Positions 1 through 13,065 of a stretch of 64,000 bases of DNA are shown piece after piece. Position 1 is the first letter of the stretch. Every line of letters begins with the position of its first letter. Source of the DNA: Lineus longissimus (lineage: Eukaryota > Nemertea > Pilidiophora > Heteronemertea > Lineidae); assembly GCF_910592395.1 (NCBI RefSeq), contig NC_088309.1:24802599-24866598 (forward strand). The letters are read 5' to 3'. Below the pieces are notes generated by a model. The model made no database searches. It worked only from the letters and a program-made list of their open reading frames with translations, and had not been told where the DNA came from. A program made the position numbers and the translations under genes.

Positions 1-2290
1 ATTTCTGGTCCGACATGGATTCGGACGTACTTAGAAAACTTCCTTTCTAAGAGGTCACAGGTCAGACCAGTCGCTTTTTGGTCTCTTCCAGCGTGTGAAA
101 GAAAGACTTCTCAACCTAAAACATTCTACTGAACCTGCCATGCATTCTGTAGCAACGTACATAAGCCACAAAATGTAACCAATGAATGTGTAGTGGGATC
201 GAACTCAGGTATGGGGCCGCCTTCTAGGCAGCTTGTTAACCAGATTCTCGTTAATAAGATCCGCTCTACCTGGATATCCTCTTGGTTCTGAAACACAGAT
301 GAAAAATAACAAGTTGAATAAAAAACCTATAGACTTGTTGCCGAGATTTTATCGATTATCTGGGCTGATGTGATGGTATGATGCTGGATGCCTTTTTTCT
401 TATCTGCAAGCAATTTCTAAGGAATAAGATTCTTCTAGATGAGTGTCTGTTGGTCTTAGAACCTTTTTTGACTTGCAGCATCGTATCTTTACAGTGACTT
501 GCCTGTAATATTGCTGCCATCCTTTGCGTTGTTCCTCAATTAGTTAGATTCAAAACATGATGTTCAAGATATATTTTGATATCATATAATAAAATCCATG
601 CCCAGCTGCATAATCATGATCCAAGTAAGATTCAGCTCCAATGGTTTTGCTACACTTGCCTAAACCACAACCTCTGCTTTGCCCAGGTGCAAATTTAAGG
701 CTGTTTACTTGTGGTCAAATTCTTTATTTGAGGCATTCCTCGTTATTTATCCGATGGAACTTGAGATGAACAATTGTTTGGGGGGGGGGGGATTTGCGAT
801 GTGAGACTCAGATTTGGAGAAATTGGTAATCTTGATTTTTTTTCTAAATTTCATTTTTCGGTTCTTTAGACTTAAAAAGAAGTCGCTTTTGAACCTGACT
901 ACTTTCACTCCTAGAATATGTCGGGTTCTGCCGCGCTTGAGAATGAATTGCCAGGAGCTCTTTCTTCGGGGTAGGACAGGGGCAGCGGAATGCCATTTTT
1001 TGCCTCAAGGCTAAATGATGTGTATTGTGGGCTTTGCACCTCATCCTACTCCTGCAACCTGCACAAGTCTTAAGATGGCAAACTAATGGTAGCCTGGATA
1101 ACCTTTAAGATTTTGATATCTACACAATTCATGTCTCTTTTTACCTGTTGAAAGTGTACAATTATCTTTTTAGGTCATATTCCAGCTACTGGTGACCTTT
1201 TTCAATCTCATTATTTATCTAATTTGATGGGTCATCCTTCCTGCATTGCTGTGTGTGTCAAATTATTTCTTTTTTATTCTGGTGGTTTGCCAATGATAAT
1301 ACCACAGGCGAAAACATGTAGTACCATACTCATGTAGATTTGATGGATAAGTACAAGAAACTACTTTTGTGAAACACCTTTCTCAGCCACTATAGTTTCT
1401 TTCAGTGCGCAGCAGAGTTTAGGCTGACAGCCTCTAGTTAATTGTCTTTTGAGCAAGTCGTGAAGCTGTTCTCAGGCAAGCATTGGTCTCCCGAGAGTTG
1501 CAGTCGCATGCTTGTACACATGGACGGTTCAATCCTCACCTTGGCCTATAATACAATCACAATTGGTCATATTATCTTCCAACTTGACAGGTGAATGAAA
1601 TCAAGATGACCTCACCTACAAAATCAATAACTTTGCACCATATAAATATTGATTTGAAAAAGATATCTCCTCTTATAAGAGAGACGGCATCCACGGCCTG
1701 GTGGTTAATCGATAGGCCCTTGACATGTACTTCGTTCAATAAATGATCATTCAGCACTGGCAACACCAGCACGCCACTTCTTTGGGCAAGTCATTTTACT
1801 TTGAGTACCACTGCAATCGACACCTATAAGTTCTAAGAAAAAGAGATGTTTGTACTTTTTTCGATAAAAATTTGCCACAGACTCAGCTGCTACTAAATGT
1901 ATTGATATTCATCAATGAATGGACATCTTGAAGTGAGCGTCAGGCATGTCAGGCAAATAATTATATGCCTGGCCTTGCAAGTACCATGTACAAAAAAGCA
2001 ACAGTACTTTTGTAGTAAACTTAAAAATAATGAGGCGTCGAAACATTAATGATTGGTTGGCTCTTATTGCATTCCTTTCGTTAGTCAAGTGTAACATTCA
2101 TCAGCAAGCTGACTTAATGGATTTCTGCTCCATCCCCTGTTTGCCCTATTCCTCCCGTTGACATGACAGTGATGCCAATTATTATCATAATTTCAGCAGG
2201 AATTGGTTGTTCAGGGCTTCTTGTATTAAATGTTTTTCCATGAAAAGTATTGAATCTGATTTTTTACACTCTTTTGCTACATGTTTGTAG
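1..2290. other. Upstream flank of the semaphorin gene, no gene recognised
   Basis: AT-rich non-coding sequence with scattered short ORFs that have no domain signature. It holds an 11-base G run near 781-791 and a tRNA-like segment near 195-245 (listed separately). The first recognisable semaphorin exon begins at 2291 in mid-codon, so the signal-peptide exon must lie here unrecognised or before the window. I found no convincing ATG plus hydrophobic stretch followed by a donor in matching phase. Confidence 0.5.
195..275 (-). repeat. Degenerate tRNA-like (SINE-type) segment
   Basis: On the minus strand there is a box A-like TGGTTAACAAG (232-242) and a box B-like GTTCGATCC (197-205), 27 bases apart. 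Between them a 5-bp stem closes a 7-base loop that would read AGA as anticodon. The T stem pairs poorly and no acceptor stem is evident, so this is a tRNA-derived SINE fragment or decayed tRNA pseudogene rather than a working tRNA. Confidence 0.35.
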
Positions 2291-5200
2291 GCACAGCCAT
2301 CCTTGAGGAAAACAGCCGCTACTTTAGGACACTTGTGCTCGATGTAAAGAGTGAATCATTGTATGTGGGAGCAGCGTAAGTTGACATTCATACTTCACGT
2401 ACATGTACATATACTTTCAAATTTGTATATTTTGATATAATTGGCCAACAGTTGAGAAGCCCGGTTGATCAAGAAAATTGAGTCGCTAACTTGATGTTAT
2501 GTTTGACTTGGCATTCTCCTTCAGTTGTTTCTAGTTCTTAACACCAAGTTAGGAACCAGCATGTTTTTTCACAACCAGACTCGGCGCCCAAGCACGAAGT
2601 TGCCCCTTAGAAAAGCGCCATCCCTATACTTCAGGGAGAGTGAGGAAATGAAATCAGGAAGACATGACTGACAGACTGTGCTATTTGATTGAAGATTAGA
2701 ATAATATTCAGTGGAACTTGTATTTTTTCTCTAAAACATAAGAGGTGTTTTGAACACGATTGTATGAAATGTTTTCCCTGATACCTATCGACTTCAACAA
2801 GTTGGCAAAATGCTTTTACATTTAGGCGGATTTAAATTAAATTGCCGACATGATTTGTTGCTTGTGCTATTTCGTTCATTCTACCAGCCTAACATGGTTG
2901 CTTCATGTTCGTATCCGATACCAATTCCAGGCTATTCCTGATTGAAGTTTTTCTGGTCAGTTTCTGTAAAAAATTAGATACAACTCACCTGTGGGGTATA
3001 CTTTACTGGTAATCATTATCAAGCTGGGGATGATAGATCTGGGTTCAGAACAGGTGATTCACTCTCTTAAAGATAGAACATAGGAATACTCTGATGCACA
3101 GAAATTCAATGAATAAATGCACTCTATTTATTGATTCTTTCAGGGAGAATATCTATCGCATCAATCTAAAAAGTCTTGGTGAAATACCAGTTGTAAGTAG
3201 ATGTAAGAATAATGCTTTTGGGGGTATTGTTTCAAGCCCTTTGGTAAAATTGTATCATGATAATTCGTACAATTCCGTTATCGAAGCAATGAAATAGCTT
3301 CCCTTCATGCAAAATTAAGCAGTTCTAATAGTAGAATGAATAGTTATTCCACTGACTATAACATTTGCATGATGTTATTGGATGATAACCAATGAACTAT
3401 TGCATTAGATCACCCTTCGCAACATTACTGAACAAATGAGCTGGTTATTATCTGGAACATTGTTCCCCAGTAGTTGAATACATTCCCCGACGAGTTTGAA
3501 ACAACGAAAATATCCTAACTCATTGTTTTCCAATTCCTTTGCAGAGGTCTGCTGAACTTAAGACAGACAAAGATGTGGAAAAAATCTGTAAACAGCTTGT
3601 TGGTGATAAATTAGTAAGTTTTGCTAGAAAGACAAGGCCAACTTTGCAGCCAACCAGTGGTCTATGGCCAAAGAAAGCCAAGACCAGTGACCGTGTTGCA
3701 TTTTAGTACGCGTATCAGAGAAAGGCTTCTACTGGAAAACTAAATTTGGCAGCCAAGCGTTAACTTCAGCCATGCTTCCTTTAAAGCAGTTCGAACCATA
3801 AAATATATTTTCAAGCCAAATGTCTCAACTTTTCCAATGTTACTGGCACATGTACTGCATCCAGTTTTGTATAGTGTCTCATCCATAATTGTATGAGGAT
3901 ATCACATGCCTGTTTTGCATTGATAGGACAGTCTTCAACTTTCCATGATGGCATTTAGATTTTCTCTCATCTCACCTTATCACCTGACACAAACTTGTCT
4001 TTCCTTTTTCAGGATGGTCAATGTCGTAATCATATCAGCGTGATTATACCTCGGGATGATGGTTCAATAATAGCTTGTGGCAATGGAGCAAGATCAATTC
4101 AGACGAATCACTATACGTTAGATGTAAGCATTCATGTAAATCCCGCAGTTTCAACATCACAAGGGTATAAGGAGGGGAGCTGCTAGGCCCCATGTTGCTC
4201 CTTATCTCCCTTTTCTTGCTTTCCCCATCATGGAAATCGATAGCAATTAACGAAATTTATCATTTTGAATCAAAAGTTTAGAAAAAGAAGATGTTTGTAA
4301 CTTTCCTTGGTCTCTCATTTGATTCATCTAAAGATGATATGCACCATCAGCTGCTGCTCATACTTCACGCTACTTCTTTTTCAGACCAAAACGTTACAAG
4401 TGAGTAACAACACCAAGCAGTATGGAGGTCTCAAATGTGATGTGCCGTCTCTTGAAGGCAACTCCTCTGTAGCATTAGTTGGTAAGTAATGCAACGCTCA
4501 ATGTGAACCTAACTATTTTGTTTGTCCAGGATACAGCACATCACCATGATGACCTAAGATGTCATAATGGTTCACCACGAATTCACCTAATTTATAGCCC
4601 CTTTGGGGAGGGTTCGTCCGCAGATCATCCCAGCGAATGAGGTGAGTTTAATCACTCATGTCATTCAGAAAGTCTACATATAGATCTAGGCATATTGTAT
4701 TCTATGAAAGAAAACTGATTTTTCATGCCCTTAGAGGAATAGCTAAAAGAATTGGAAGTTTGGCATGGACGTTCGAACTTTCGCCTTAGGGATTCATTAA
4801 AATCTGCTGTTAATTCATTAGGCTGATTTACACGTTTGGCAAAATTACACTTTAGAATGACTTCCTGTAGGATTTGGTCATTATTGACACATCAATAATC
4901 ACAACTCTGTATTTTCATTTTCTATTTTGTCTGGCTTTTTCAAATCATTTACCAAATATATTCCTTTGACTTCATGCAAATGAAAAATATTTTTAAAGCA
5001 ATCCTACTTAAAAGGCCTCATTCCCTGAGGGCAGGTACACTATTCATTCCCTTAATACCTCCTACCTCTGGATATTTTTGTAAATTGTAGGCCTACAATT
5101 TGTGCTAGTGACTTTTTAGCTTGATTTTAAACCTTTAAACATCCAAACAAAGCAAACATTCTTAGTTTTGAAAATATGGACGTCTGGCTGTTGACCATTT

Positions 5201-8200
5201 CTAAGTAAGCTGTTTGAATGAAATATCAGTCCAGTGAACTTAAATATTTGCTTCTATGGTACAGTGGCAGTGATGAACACGAGGGTAAACCATCCCCAAG
5301 TGATTTCTATCACTGCGACAGCGATCTCATTTCAGCACCTGTCGCAGGGTCTCCCGCATGTTAGTCACTGGATTGTAAATGAGGGGATCACTCAAACTTA
5401 TGATAATTTTATATGCTTACTACGAACACCAATTGAAATAGGGAACAAGTTCCCGTAAATGCATCATTTTAACCATATGTCAATTCTTTACTTTTTGCAG
5501 ACCAGGGGAATCCTTGGGACTATCCAGCTCTATATTTGGCAACCGATAAGATCATCCGACCAGCACTTAAAGATGAGGGAGGAAACGCAAAGTTAGACCA
5601 GATTCAAACACACATGGATTCAAAGTGGCTGAACAGTAAGTCGTGTTTATTTTCATTTATAAGTTCCTCTCTATTTAGGACACCGCTGGGACGAGAGAGA
5701 TGTTCTGATTACAATGGTCCAAATTTGGGACCAAAGTCACTGTCCCTAATAGAAAGTGTGTCCTTCTGCTTAGAAAGGAGTCCGCTAAGGGAGATTCCAG
5801 GGTATTTCATGTAATTCCAATTAATATAACCGACCAATCATTTTTTTCAGACCCAAGCTTTGTTGGATCCTACCTGGAGAAGGACCATGTCTACTTTTGG
5901 TTCAGAGAAGTTAAATACAGATTATCGAGCTTCACTGCTGATATTTTCTCAAGAGTTGCAAGAATTTGTGTCGTAAGGTTCTTTTCAATTCTACATAATG
6001 CAGCCTTCTTCAGTAATGCAATAGCCTTTTTATAAGACGGTGAAGTGTTTTCAACTTTTTCTTCAGTTACTGTAATACAATAAGACCTTTGTAAAAATAT
6101 TGCTGAACAAGATAAAGCGCCAACCAATCAGTGTTTTCAAATTCACTCTTCCTTGTTTTCTAATCTAATTTAAGACATGTATACATTGTAGATTGCTTTA
6201 CCCCTGTAACTTATCAAATTACGACAATAGAACCTCTCTATTAAGGGCACCTCAGGATTGATAAGTGCAAATCTCCTCAATAGAGCTTGCTTTCCTCGCG
6301 TGTACTGTTGTTTTCCAAAACTTTGACATATTCCTATTTCAGAATGATAAAGGTGGTTCACAACGAAGTATATTAAAGGGACTATGGACATCATACTTCA
6401 AAGGGACATTAAACTGTTCTATACCTGGTGGACATCCGTATTACTTTACCGAATTACGTAAGTAGATGCTTATCAACTGCAATATTTCTAAATATTGATG
6501 AGAACATTTGTACTTCCTCCAAGAAAGGCCAGCCAGGTCGATATATCCTTGTTGGGAATTTGTCGTGAAGGTTGGACTCTAGTTTTCACCCAAGAAAACA
6601 AATTGGTGAATAGTCACATGCCAGTGTCAGTTTTCCTGTTTACGAAGAAGAAACGGGATTTCCCTTTTTTTCGGCCATATTTTGCATGATTCACGTATTG
6701 CACTGTTGCTAGTAATCCTTACTTGTTTTTCATTGCAGAAGACATTGTGAAGATAAATGATACAATCCATGCGATATTCACCACACCGTTGTAAGTAGTG
6801 TTAAATGCTTCCCCGTAATCCGGTTGCACAAGATCGCTCCGATGGAACTTTTACGTTCGCTCAAAGCTCTTATATGCCTTTTAGTAGGTGTCCCGAACTT
6901 GGTATAATCAGACTATCACAATCTACACAGAATGTGTTAAAGCCAAGCAGTACCCCTGCTTCCTTCATTGGCGACTTAAATCCAATGCTGCTGATAAAGG
7001 CTAGTTGCCCGTTTTCTCAGAGAAATTAAAGCTGAGTTGCATATCAGAAACCTTGTGCCGAGGGCCTGATTTCCTGATGGATATTGTGATGACTGTCTTT
7101 CCAACCTTTCCGGTTCAACTGTTCCTAAAACCATCCCGTCTCTTAGACCCTCACTGTTGTTCATTTCAGGACTGGACCTTATGGCTCAGCAGTGTGCACG
7201 TTCAGCCAGTCTGAAATTGACAAGATGTTCCTTAGTGGTAAATTCATGGATGCTGAAAATCATTATGAGCTTTACCAACCTACCGGTGACCCTAAACCAG
7301 GACAAAAGGTAAGTTATCAATCAATTTGTGTCAGTTATAATTCATCCTCCCGGTAAGCCTATAGTTGCAGCTTGATAGAAAGTTTTTGATGCAGTCTATC
7401 CATGAAAGAACATAAATTTCAACATATAGGTCTTGGGTGCCTTGGTTAAAGGTCCCCACTACGAGCTGAACCGCTTTGTAAATGACCTTTTGTCCAATTA
7501 GAAATTTGTATCAGGTCATCGCTCTGTGAACTACCGGTACATTTGTCAGTCCCAGGGTTATTGTATAGGCCGGGTCTATTTGGCAAGCCGCTCGCCGAAC
7601 AGGCATCTTTTTTTGTCCTGTTTGGAGAGCTGCAGGCCAAACAGCACTAAAAAGTCACCCTGTTCGGCCAGCCGGGCTTGCCAAACAGGTAAAAAATCTA
7701 CCCTGTTTGGCGAGCTGGAGACTTTACTTTAATATTAATGAGTTCGGCTCTCCATTCAGGACAAGAAAAAGTCGCTGTTTGGTAAGCCGGGCTTGCCAAG
7801 TAGTCACTTCCTATTGTATAGAGTGCTTTAGCTTCTCTAAATTGTATCAATTTCTTTCAGTGCGCAAACGACTCCTTCGTTTGGACTGATTCAAATACCG
7901 GGGATCTAAAGAAGTATATGGACAGTGTTCTGATGCACGATGCCGTCCAGCATGATTATAAGAAACCAGCGTACTACGAGGCCAACGCTGTCTTCAGAAA
8001 GTTGGCGGTGGAGACGTTCCAAAAAAGACCTGATCTTAGAGTTTATTACATTGCAACAAGTAAGTGGTGGCAGCAGTCAATAGAATTATCAAGTGAAACG
8101 ACATCAAAGAACCTGCCCGCCTGGCCAAATCTAATGTTGGTCAGTATAGCCAATTACAAAGACTGTATACGATGATTATTCTGCATGTTGATGCTGATAA

Positions 8201-10371
8201 CATCATTCTACGATGATTTCATTACGTTTTTGGGTTTCTGTATGTAAAGTACATTTCCTTCATCTCCACCCAAATAGGAAAAATACATGTATGTCATAAT
8301 CAGTAGCTTTCAAAAGCTGGTGATTGAAATTGCTTCCTTCCTACCTCAGCTAAAATCGAAGAGTCAATATTTGGACTGAGTTTTATCCAAACCATTTTAG
8401 TTGAAAGTTTAATAGGGAGTCCTTTTTTCAGCGCAAGGCCAAATTCATAAAGTTGTAACGTGGACGAATGACAAGGGTTCAATAGAGTCACATCTCTTGA
8501 TGGTATTTCAACCAAACGAACAACTCTTCATTTGGGATATGAAGCTCTATGTAAGTATTGAAGAGACGTGGGATATTTCATTTAAACTTTCAATTGAAAC
8601 TGAGAGAAATGTGCGTTACTTTGTCAGTTGCACTACCTAGTCATTATCAGTTGTCTATACGATGTTGCAATGTCATTTTCTGAATTGTCTATTCTCAGCC
8701 CAAGGCACTCTTAACTAATTTCAACTGTCTTCTCCAGGGTGATAACCTGTTCTTAGCCACAGAATCTAAAGTAATCTACCAGCCTACGAGGCAGTGTGAT
8801 AGTTACATGGACTGCTTCTCCTGTAGTAGGGATCCTCATTGCGGGTGGAATCCTTATGCCCTTGTAGCCAAACTATGCCAGCCGTACGATGGGAGCGCTG
8901 CTCTGATACAGAACGTTGGAACAGATGACTTTTCCACATGCAATGGTAAGTATCAGTAAAGTGAACACTCCCTTGTCGAAATAAAGGAAGACATTAGAGA
9001 GCTAGCATTTAAGTCACAATTCGAAATATATCTTCTGGGAAGTTCTATCAGCGTATAAACTTGAATGGACAAATCTGGACAGAACCAGGCCAAGGATGAC
9101 ATCATAATATTAGTTGATTAGAAACCTCAGGCAGGATTCAACAGGAAAGCAGGATCATCACAATAACCTGATGAGGTTAGAAGTTCTCCCATATAATATT
9201 GATGTTGGTCAATTTCTCTCTTCAGCAACTCAACTTCACCACAAGACGATACAATTGCCAGGAGAAATGATCCACCTTCCATGTGTTGGTCGATTTGGCG
9301 TAACAGGCCCGGTGCAGTGGATTAAGGATGGACAGGCCGTCAAAATCGACTTCAAGAAGAGGTTCATTACAAAAGAGGACGGATTGGTAATCAATGACGG
9401 ACAGGAGGAGGACAAAGGGTTCTATACTTGTCAAGTTAACAATGAAATCAAACTAATTACATACGATGTTACCATCAATAACGGTAAGTTGAATGGGTGA
9501 ACTGTCTTGTTAAATATAAATAGGTAAATATATATTTATTTGAACCAATTTGAGCTTTTAATTGTTTCTATATTACTGGGCTGTTTTTATGTATTCAAAC
9601 TTCCAAGACTATTCATACCTCCTCAATTGATAATAATTTGTGGCATTGATCAACAGCTGGGTACCATTTTATCATAATTCATCCATTCTTCAGGTGGCTG
9701 CATAAAAGGAACGGCAAATGAAAAATTAATGTGCGCGTATATTGGTGGATTCAGAAAGTGGTGTCAGGAGTTCGATTCTTATCAGACAATGATGAATCAT
9801 TGGCAAAATATAGCAGTAAGTATCAACGAGGATCAATAGGGTATGGACCTGTACAGATCAGTCTCATACCATTGCCGATTTCACTTATCAAGAAATCACT
9901 TGCTGAGATTTATTTCCTCAAATACACTTTTATCAGAGATGTCTTCCTCAAAAAGGTTGATTAAAGATTGAGCTGCAGCATTGGACATTGTGTGCTGTAT
10001 GTGGAACTGCCGGTATGTTACATCACGATCACCAAGCATATGCTTGCAATCACTAAACGTGTCGGGCTCAGTTGTCATGGGACTCTTCTCTTTCAAGGTC
10101 GGCTGAGGTAATCACATCATGTCTATTCATTTCGGGCTGAAATTGGAGGCCTTCCTAACCAAGTTTTATTTGCTTAACAAGTTTTTTGAAGACCTCAAAT
10201 AAGAAGGCATTGCCCTTCAAAAGCTTGGAGTGATCAGAGTTGTCCCAAGGTAAAGATGTTTAAAAAACTTTCTCCATTTTCCCATTTCAGAGAAACTGCT
10301 CAAAATGTACAGATAATGATAAAATAGACAATGCTCATTGTAGCGCTGCCAGATCAAAAACGTCACGGTAG
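2291..10371 (+). CDS. Secreted semaphorin, class 2-like (5' end not found)
   Basis: Sema-domain guidance ligand, expected to be secreted and to bind plexins. Sixteen exons join in frame: 2291-2375, 3144-3192, 3545-3613, 4013-4123, 4385-4481, 5501-5635, 5851-5972, 6343-6457, 6739-6790, 7170-7308, 7861-8059, 8432-8550, 8738-8945, 9226-9483, 9694-9815, 10291-10371 (652 codons plus TAG). The sema domain is seen from the YFRTL...LYVGA start, through the conserved YFWFRE, VARICVNDKGG and GPYGSAVCTFS stretches. A PSI module follows in exon 13 (CDSYMDCFSCSRDPHCGWN), then one Ig domain in exon 14 (LPCVG, VQWIKDG, DKGFYTCQV). The last exons hold a WCQEFDSY...NHWQ segment and a Cys-bearing tail like that of invertebrate Sema-2. 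There is no membrane span. The signal peptide and roughly the first 50-70 residues are missing. Sema identity is very sure; class 2 and the last exon are likely. Confidence 0.93.
5664..5806. repeat. Degenerate inverted-repeat element (CAGTAGAACCTC family), copy in semaphorin intron
   Basis: The sequence runs from a CCTCTCTATTTAGGACACC block through AATTTGGGACCAAA to a closing block with AAAGGAGTCCGCTAAGGGAG. The same order is seen in the better-preserved copy at 15574-15733. The ends are decayed, and the copy lies entirely between the exons ending at 5635 and starting at 5851. Confidence 0.5.
6227..6290. repeat. Partial copy of the CAGTAGAACCTC inverted-repeat element
   Basis: AATAGAACCTCTCTATTAAG plus GGCACCTCAGGATTGA matches the left half of the element at 15574. 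A CTCAATAGAG block 40 bases on may be the remnant of the inner inverted repeat. It lies in the semaphorin intron between 5972 and 6343. Confidence 0.5.
7576..7804. repeat. Array of short palindromic units in a semaphorin intron
   Basis: Four to five near-palindromic units of about 26-30 bp are spaced 10-60 bp apart: 7578-7603, 7618-7644, 7660-7689, a half unit at 7703-7720, and 7774-7804. Each is built from CTGTTTGGC or CTGTTCGGC, a GAGC/CAGC/AAGC centre and the inverted GCCAAACAG. Each could fold as a hairpin. The layout looks CRISPR-like but the arms vary, the spacing is irregular and the context is a eukaryotic intron. It reads as a local expansion of a hairpin repeat. Confidence 0.7.
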
Positions 10372-13065
10372 CTGGGATTGTGGACGAGCCTAATAGGCTG
10401 GAGATGGATTTGAAATAATCAAAACACACGCACATTGTGATAACGGAGGATCTCAAACCTGGCATTGCTGTTAGTAGCTGAGTATATATAGTGACTCCGA
10501 AGTTGAGCTGAAACATAGACCTGCAGCTGTTGACGTTGATGAACGTCACAACATTGTGAGAACTTGCTATTTATTCAAGGACACTTCGTGGTGAAGAAAT
10601 CGCAACTGGCCATCGTGTTGTGGTCAGTAAGTTCAGTTTATTCTGATATGTTGAGTAGAGGTGTTGCGATGGATCATTCGATGCGGATAGTGACATTATT
10701 GTGAATGGAGGATAGAAGCAGTAGGTCTGTGATGGGTCTGAATACAGTTCCTCTTCCCCTCGTAGGGTAGATATGATGTTAGAGGGCCAAGAGACTTATA
10801 GAGGCCATGCAGATGGCGTTATCACAGCAAAAGACCCAAGTGGTGATTCCTGTTCTTGACGGCAAAACAATGACAGTAATGAAATGTGGCGATGTTTATC
10901 GACACGTCTCAAAATTTGTTGGTAACATCAGCAGGGCCTCTATAAACAAGTAGAGAGGAACATGAATGACTATAATATAAAAAGAAAGAAACTTGCCCTG
11001 ATCTTTGCTTTCAAAAACGCTTCCAGGACATTGAATGACAATAAAAACTGGTGAAAGAACGTACATGTACTGTAACCAGTCACTGAATAATAGCTCAGTC
11101 ACTGCCAGGGTAACGTTAAACCTGTGTATGGTGCTGTCTTTGTAGGTCTACCAGTTACTTCGACAATGATATGCGAATGTCTGGATGCATCTTGTTGATA
11201 AATGGTTAAAGTTTTCTTTTCCCGCTATTTCAAATAGTTCCTACATGACCCACAGGTAAGTTGTGGTTAAACCACATCATAGCTATAATGTCTACATGTA
11301 TGTTGACTGAAACAGGGATTCCTGAGGTACGCGTGTTTGATCCCTATCCTTTATCCAAAATTGTTTGTAGGAGGACAAAGTCATAACCGCATAGGATCAC
11401 TTTAACAAGCTGCTACGTTCTGGAGAAGAATGTAGTCAACAGGGCCGATGCAGTGGCTGTAATTCTTGGCCATCTCATCAGTATTTTAAATGCTTTTTTG
11501 CAAACATGTTTCTGTCACGCGATGTCAAACCCAATCAATGATCTTTTTGTATATACAATGTAATTTTAATTGTAAATACTTTAATTGTACATACATGTAG
11601 GCCTATAAGACAAAGTTGCTGCTGCGCTCAGTTTTGGTCGTAAGTGGCCAAGAACTGCAAGCCAGGTTATTCTCTCCTCATACTTTATTTCAAGTTTGAG
11701 GATCATGATTATTGACGACCTGTTTACAATAATGAGGAGTATTGGGGCCAATCAGAGGGGGTGGGTGAAATCTACCGATCACTTTTAATAAACTGGCTCA
11801 GTTATGGTGCTGATGAGGTCAAATTCGAATAGAAAATGATTTTAAGTAATTTTGTAAGTAAGATTATGGAAAGTGATAATGCTTCTTCTTATTGTTATCC
11901 AAGTATTATCAAAGTCTCAGAGCAGCCGATGGAGGATACATTATTGGTGCAACGTGGATCAGAGGTGATGCTGGTTTGGCGCCGACTTATGTAAATTGCA
12001 TCGCTCTAGTCTCCTTTAGAAGGTATTGCAGGTTTGGGGAAACTACCTAAAGAGAACAGGCAAATCATGGACGTTTTGTCGTACTTCGTGGCAACGTGTC
12101 AAAATTACACTTTGTCTTTGTGTAACCAAAATTGTTGAACATTGTGATGATTTGTCACGATTGAACAAATCATTAACAATCAAGACATACAAATAGATTC
12201 TTAGTGCCTTCTTTAACAGTTGAGGAAAAACAAAACATCTAAGAAATACGCATGAGGACTATCCATTAACAGTGATACATGTATGTCACAGTCGCGACAA
12301 TTTGATGTACCGAAGGCCTTGGGCAAGGTCCTTTTGGGATTAAAAAATATCAAAAGTGTAATTTGTGTTTTGATATTCGACTATCTCACTGTGCAACTTT
12401 GACGTATTTTGAGTATTCATTTTGGTTGTCTTTTAACATCAATTTCCAGTACTGGCCTCGATCGATGTCAGGACAACATTCATGACATTACATGTAGTTT
12501 CTATTTGGAACAATAGTCAATTGGCTACACTGATGCACCAATAGTAACAGAGAACTTCTCAATACCATACTGATAATCATTAGTGTATAAGTTGGAATAT
12601 TGATCAGAACTCAGATGCCTTTTTGGACGATTATTTTGTACATTTTGATAACTGATATAATTTATAATCGAGGTGTGCTATCAAGCTGTAATTTTTTGGG
12701 CAAATAATCATTATTTAATCACAAAAAATGTAATTTGAGAAAATAAACATTTTCTTATTAGGAAGAAGAGTTGCTCTTGACGTTTTTCACTGTTGTTGTG
12801 TTCATATGATTCGATTGATAGGGCACAAACAGCTGGTTTCCTCGAGAAATTGTCTTCGATTGTGACTTTGCTTTTGGCATAAGGTCACTCCAAAACTGCC
12901 GCCGCGTTGTCTGACTGTATCACCATTGGACCCAACCTTTGCTTCCGAAGAGGAGACTTAAGGATTGACAGTCACTGCCGGGAGGTCGACATGTTCCGCA
13001 GTTGATCACTGAATGGAACATTATTGTCGTTGACGTCTGTGCTGCACAAAGCTACCTTAGATGCG
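10372..13065. other. Semaphorin 3' flank and intergenic DNA, no gene recognised
   Basis: Begins after the semaphorin stop codon and probably contains its 3' UTR. Short ORFs occur on both strands, one reading about 47 codons near 10780-10952 plus, without a recognisable domain. No tandem repeat or RNA gene was seen. Confidence 0.5.

Noticed and set aside
195-275. Functional tRNA-Ser
   Set aside because: No acceptor stem and a poorly paired T stem; only SINE-like resemblance remains.
7576-7804. CRISPR array
   Set aside because: Units vary in sequence and spacing, the locus is inside an intron of an animal gene, and no cas genes exist. It is described as a hairpin repeat instead.
10217-10549. 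110-codon minus-strand ORF
   Set aside because: It overlaps the last semaphorin exon on the opposite strand and shows no domain; treated as a shadow.
10780-10952. Plus-strand frame with a faint reverse-transcriptase look (KTQVVIPVLDGKTM)
   Set aside because: Only about 47 codons, no catalytic motif and no flanking support.
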